64,000 nucleotides of DNA from Pseudomonadota bacterium. GTDB taxonomy: Bacteria > Pseudomonadota > Alphaproteobacteria > Rhizobiales > Xanthobacteraceae. The stretch's first letter is position 1; each line of letters begins with the position of its first letter. Shown piece by piece: positions 61,301 to 64,000 of the stretch. Under the pieces are notes generated by a model. The model ran no database searches. It was not told the origin of the DNA and saw nothing but the letters and a program-made list of their open reading frames with translations. The stretch lies in assembly GCA_023451825.1 (NCBI GenBank), contig JAEXYA010000037.1, positions 1-64,000 of the forward strand. Direction: 5' to 3'. The translations under genes and the position numbers were made by a program.

Positions 61301-64000
61301 GCTGGCATCCGGTGCGAGCGGCGCGCTGCGTCCCGTCAATCTCAGCGGCGTTGAGAGTGTCGGCGAATTGCGCGTGCTCACGGGTGAGACGGCGACGATT
61401 TCGGTGCCGATCGTCGGAAGCGGCGGCATCAACAAGACCGGAGGCGGCACGCTCGTGCTTGCCGGTAACAATGATTATAGTGGCGGCACCATCATCAGCG
61501 GTGGGACACTCCAAATTTCGTCGGACGCCAATCTTGGCTTGGCCAGCGGCGGCCTGGCCTTCGACAACGGGATCCTCCAGACCACCGCGAATATCGATCT
61601 CGCGCATTCAGTGTCGCTGCTTGGGATCGGCCAGATCCTCACGGATGCATCCACGACGCTCACGCTGAACGGCGCCGTGTCCGGCGCCGGCGGCCTGATC
61701 AAGTCCGGTGCGGGCACGCTGCGTCTGGATCATGTGAACAGCTGGACCGGCGGCACGTGGCTCGAAGCAGGCACGCTGCAACTCGGCGTTGCCGGCGCTC
61801 TGCCCAATGGCAGCGATGTCATCGTCTATGGTGGCAAGCTCGATCTCAACGGCTTCGACGCGACGACACGATCGCTGATCGGTCTCGGTGGCGAGATTGC
61901 GCTGGCGGGCGCGACGCTGACGCTCGATCAGGCCGGCGATACGGTGATTGCGAGTGCCATCACCGGCCCTGGCGGCCGTCTCGTGAAAACGGGCGGTGGC
62001 ACGTTGCTGCTGTCGGGCACGAACACCTATACGAATGGCACGACGATATCAGGCGGCACGGTTGCCATTTCTGCAGATGCGAATCTCGGCACGGGCGCGC
62101 TCACATTGGCCGGCGGCAGGCTGTTCACATTGGGCGATATCGCGTCTACGCGCGATATCACGCTGACGGGTGGCGGTACGATCGAGACGCTGTTCGCAAC
62201 GACCTATGCGACGAGCGGCAATGTCACTGGCAGCGGAGCCTTGATCAAGGACGGCTGGGGCACGCTGGTGCTGAGCGGTGCCAATTCCTTTACCGGCGGC
62301 ACGACGATTGCGGCCGGAATGCTGCAGATCGGCAATGGTGGCACGACGGGCACGCTGTCCGGCAATGTCGTCAACAACGGCATTCTCGCTTTCAATCGAT
62401 CGAACACGTTCTTCTACAATGACGTGATCTCGGGGACTGGCTCTCTCGTGCAGATGGGCAGCGGCCTGACGGCGCTGAGTAACAACAACACTTATAGCGG
62501 TGGCACGCTGATCTCGGCGGGCACCTTGCAGATCGGCTCAGGCGGAACGTCGGGCTCGATCACGGGCGATGTCATCAACAATGGCAGTCTCGATATCTTC
62601 CGGTCCGATGTCACCACATTTGGCGGAACGGTCTCCGGCAGTGGCGTGTTGCGGAATGTCGGCACTGGCACGACGGTTCTCACTGCGGACAACACATATA
62701 GCGGCGGCACCGTGATCACTCAGGGCGGGCTGCAGATCGGCGATGGCGGTCTCACCGGTTCGATCATCGGCAATGTCATCAACAACGGCGCGCTCGTCAC
62801 CAAACGCGATGGGCTGCTGACGCTGGCCGGTGCGATTTCCGGCGGCGGTTCGTTCACGCAGGCCGGCGTCGGCATCACGCGGCTGGATGGTCTCAATACG
62901 TATACCGGCGTGACGGATGTGAAGGCGGGCACGCTGAGCGTCAACGGCTCCATCGCGTCGTCGTCGCTTGTCAGCGTCGCGCGTGGCGCAACGCTTGGCG
63001 GCAACGGCATCGTCGGCACCACGCAGATCGCCGATGGCGGCATGCTGTCGCCGGGCAATTCGGTCGGGCTGCTCACGGTGCAGGGCAATCTCACTTTTGC
63101 TTCGGCGGCGAGCTATATGGTCGAGGTCTCGGGCGCGACAGCGGATCGGACCAATGTCAGCGGCGTGGCCACGTTGGGCAATGCGACGGTGCGGGTCAGC
63201 TTCGATCCTGCGGCCTTCGTGCGCGAGCGCTACACGGTCCTGAATGTGGCAACGGGCTTGTCGGGGACGTTCAGCGGTGCCGTCTACAGCGACGCGCCGC
63301 CGTCTTTCATCTCGACGCTGAGCTATGACGCCGCCAATGTCTATCTCGATGTTGATCTGAAACTGACCGGCCTCAACATCAACCAGAACAATATCGCCTC
63401 GTCGCTGAACAGCTATTTCGGCACCCATGGCGGCATTCCCTACGCGCTCGGCGCGATGACGCCGGAAGATCTCACCCAATCTTCGGGCGAACTCTCCACG
63501 AGCGTGCAGCAGAGCACCGCGCAGGCGATGACGCAGTTCATGGGTGTCATGACTGATCCCTTTGCCGCCAATCGCGGGTTTGCGCCGTCAGGCAATGCGC
63601 CGACGGGGTCGTGGCGCGACGCATATGGTGCGGTCGTCAAGGCGGCGCCTGCCGTGTTCGAGTCGCGCTGGAATGTCTGGGCGGCCGGCTTCGGCGGCGG
63701 GCAATCGACCGATGGCAATACGGTGGTCGGCTCGCATACCAGCAGCAGCCGAATTGGCGGCGTTGCTGTGGGCGCCGACACGTGGTTGTCGCCGCAGACG
63801 CTGGCCGGATTTGCCATGGCCGGTGGCGGCACCAGTTTCGGCCTGTCCGACAGGCTCGGCTCCGGCCAGTCCGATCTGTTCCAGATCGGCGGCTTTGTCA
63901 GGCATAATGAAGGGCCGGCCTATATCAGCGCCGCGCTTGCATATGGCTGGCAGAATGTCACCACCGAACGGCTCGTGACGATCATCGCTGCGGATCGGCT
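58311..64000 (+). CDS. Giant glycine-rich autotransporter adhesin (partial, runs off right end)
   Basis: The open frame from ATG 58311 to the window end has at least 1,896 codons. A hydrophobic signal sequence near residues 21-52 (SLLTLAAPMLIVSAQIVHAES) precedes the passenger. From about residue 50 to 470 it is glycine/asparagine-rich (GGNGGAGGDGGNG blocks); two cysteines stand at 276 and 287. A beta-helical passenger follows, with seven PATR-like repeats (GGxLxKxGxGTLxLxGxNxYxGGTxxxxGTLQI) between about 61410 and 62945. The barrel starts near residue 1,763 (WRDAYGAVVKAAPAVFESRWNVWAAGFGGGQ, in parts). It is translationally coupled to the serine hydrolase. The function may be adhesion or surface display; the missing C-terminus cannot be judged. 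Confidence 0.9.
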   Translation, partial: MNGASMMQGRSDRPGRLTGLMSSTAGSLSLLTLAAPMLIVSAQIVHAESSGMGGNGGAHGHSSPRSGGLGGSIDPANGGGGGGGGGANRTSANIGNGGKGGSGKNGHGGGGGGNSGAAGFQGASLPAGTIVGGVGAAGGGGGNGADGGSAFSSGVGHDSGSGGGGGGGGTGALFSGAATPSGQLISGGSGGAGGNAGAAGNGNSAWDVVYNAEGHGGAGGGGGGGGGGGIGLYDNGAGGGALSIGSFGKIVGGAGGNGGAGGDGGNGAEGVEGGFCEPSSPTGPGHCHPLPMNGAYGGAAGRGGDAGSGGAGLVSDRRGSLSIGPDASILGGNGGTGGAGGRGGQGGASSDGSTSAADGNGGNGGYGGAGGSGVVLSNGGTVVAAGGAVIAGGHGGTGGAGGYGGDDSAPVGGAGGHGGNGIYLAGGGVIRLDHGAVVRGGDAGAGGAGGGSYGGATGQAGGNGFGGAAILGQTPGVTVVTAGAIDGGLNRDGSFATAVLFSGGGNRLELWAGATINGDVIATADASNPNVLAWGGDQNATFNLSALGTTYRGFTVLEKSGASQWTLSGASTAFSGDLRIDSGVLAFASSARLTTINGYVGYAEGSDANVTVAGAGASWLTSNLLVGYHGNGTLRIADGMHVAATTASIGNDTSYLAQGAVTIAGNGSVLDAQTLKIGATSVGTLTVSNGGAAKARAIEIGALGVSGELNIGAEPGAAALAPGTVSGAITLAESGTLNFNHISSNYLFNNVITGNGAINVLGGTTTLSGRNAAFAGTTELLNGTLAVTGQLGGTVTVDQGGRLTGNGAVGATTVLAGGTLAPNRTGHLTVNGALQLMPGAAFDFDLGHASIGGAGTVVVNGDLAFDGATLNVIASGEPAIGYYRMMTYTGTGPAPGTGMVIGSVPAPGPFDVSYNVDTNRAHVVDLVVTPDGIDLLQTWIDGSSVWNGSNASWLNFGGPTPTIWDGHYGVFRGNGEIVTIDGTQNFAGLQFVNGAYTLASGASGALRPVNLSGVESVGELRVLTGETATISVPIVGSGGINKTGGGTLVLAGNNDYSGGTIISGGTLQISSDANLGLASGGLAFDNGILQTTANIDLAHSVSLLGIGQILTDASTTLTLNGAVSGAGGLIKSGAGTLRLDHVNSWTGGTWLEAGTLQLGVAGALPNGSDVIVYGGKLDLNGFDATTRSLIGLGGEIALAGATLTLDQAGDTVIASAITGPGGRLVKTGGGTLLLSGTNTYTNGTTISGGTVAISADANLGTGALTLAGGRLFTLGDIASTRDITLTGGGTIETLFATTYATSGNVTGSGALIKDGWGTLVLSGANSFTGGTTIAAGMLQIGNGGTTGTLSGNVVNNGILAFNRSNTFFYNDVISGTGSLVQMGSGLTALSNNNTYSGGTLISAGTLQIGSGGTSGSITGDVINNGSLDIFRSDVTTFGGTVSGSGVLRNVGTGTTVLTADNTYSGGTVITQGGLQIGDGGLTGSIIGNVINNGALVTKRDGLLTLAGAISGGGSFTQAGVGITRLDGLNTYTGVTDVKAGTLSVNGSIASSSLVSVARGATLGGNGIVGTTQIADGGMLSPGNSVGLLTVQGNLTFASAASYMVEVSGATADRTNVSGVATLGNATVRVSFDPAAFVRERYTVLNVATGLSGTFSGAVYSDAPPSFISTLSYDAANVYLDVDLKLTGLNINQNNIASSLNSYFGTHGGIPYALGAMTPEDLTQSSGELSTSVQQSTAQAMTQFMGVMTDPFAANRGFAPSGNAPTGSWRDAYGAVVKAAPAVFESRWNVWAAGFGGGQSTDGNTVVGSHTSSSRIGGVAVGADTWLSPQTLAGFAMAGGGTSFGLSDRLGSGQSDLFQIGGFVRHNEGPAYISAALAYGWQNVTTERLVTIIAADR
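58458..59720 (+). repeat. Glycine-rich low-complexity tract of the autotransporter
   Basis: Codons for Gly, Asn, Ala and Ser dominate, with recurring GGxGGxGG blocks (GGNGG, GGAGG, GGHGG) and no repeat of constant length. The tract resembles PGRS-type glycine-rich passengers. Triplet-rich GGC/GGT runs are visible at DNA level. Confidence 0.75.

Noticed and set aside
1..64000. CRISPR array or intact transposase
   Set aside because: No evenly spaced direct repeats of suitable length with unique spacers, and no transposase or integrase motifs, were found on either strand.

Overview
The window is high-GC alphaproteobacterial chromosome. The order lysC-ptsP-prfA-prmC-DUF4167 with ubiG divergent, the 7Fe ferredoxin next to CarD, the Suv3-like helicase and S4 protein, and the dispersed GTAGGGYGG-type palindromes all suggest a Rhizobiales member of the Bradyrhizobium/Rhodopseudomonas/Afipia/Tardiphaga group (Nitrobacteraceae). 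Assignment to genus is not possible by eye.

Layout. 1-3.5 kb: small exported proteins, a secreted caspase-fold protein and an HTH regulator whose upstream region carries an array of TTTCC motifs. 3.6-7.4 kb: a clearly AT-richer insert with one 1,230-residue SNF2-type helicase. Its C-terminal third is a tandem array of about 17 fifteen-residue repeats. 7.4-15.5 kb: core genes (rpmB, a DUF3108 protein, a Suv3-like RNA helicase, an S4-domain protein, fdxA, carD). 15.6-18.6 kb: a DUF1801 gene bracketed by two palindromic repeats, then an M48 lipoprotein protease and a nuclease-like protein. 18.6-28.1 kb: an acyl-CoA catabolic region (LivK-type binding protein, two enoyl-CoA hydratases, glyoxalase-like protein, ADP-forming acyl-CoA synthetase, two acyl-CoA dehydrogenases, SDR).

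28-43.4 kb: small membrane and secreted proteins, a ketopantoate reductase, an H1-like basic protein, a CAP-domain protein, tRNA-Arg(CCT), a VanZ-like protein, a LysR regulator, an orphan TadE/TadG pair, a ribbon-helix-helix protein, a soluble chemoreceptor with three nearly identical PAS domains, a Nudix hydrolase, a Bug/TctC binding protein, an unrecognised exported protein and a DUF4167 protein. 44-51.2 kb: the prmC-prfA-ptsP-lysC block and a PH-domain protein plus ubiG. 51.2-52.0 kb: 0.88 kb of non-coding, palindrome-rich DNA. 52-54.9 kb: an EmrAB-type efflux pair. 55-64 kb: a metallo-beta-lactamase-fold protein, a GAF-LytTR regulator, a serine beta-lactamase-family hydrolase and a giant glycine-rich autotransporter that runs off the right end.

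The most unusual items are the helicase repeat array in its AT-rich insert, the hairpin-rich non-coding block near 51.5 kb, and the GAF-LytTR/serine hydrolase/autotransporter locus, in which the hydrolase stop and autotransporter start overlap. No CRISPR array, rRNA gene or intact insertion sequence was seen.
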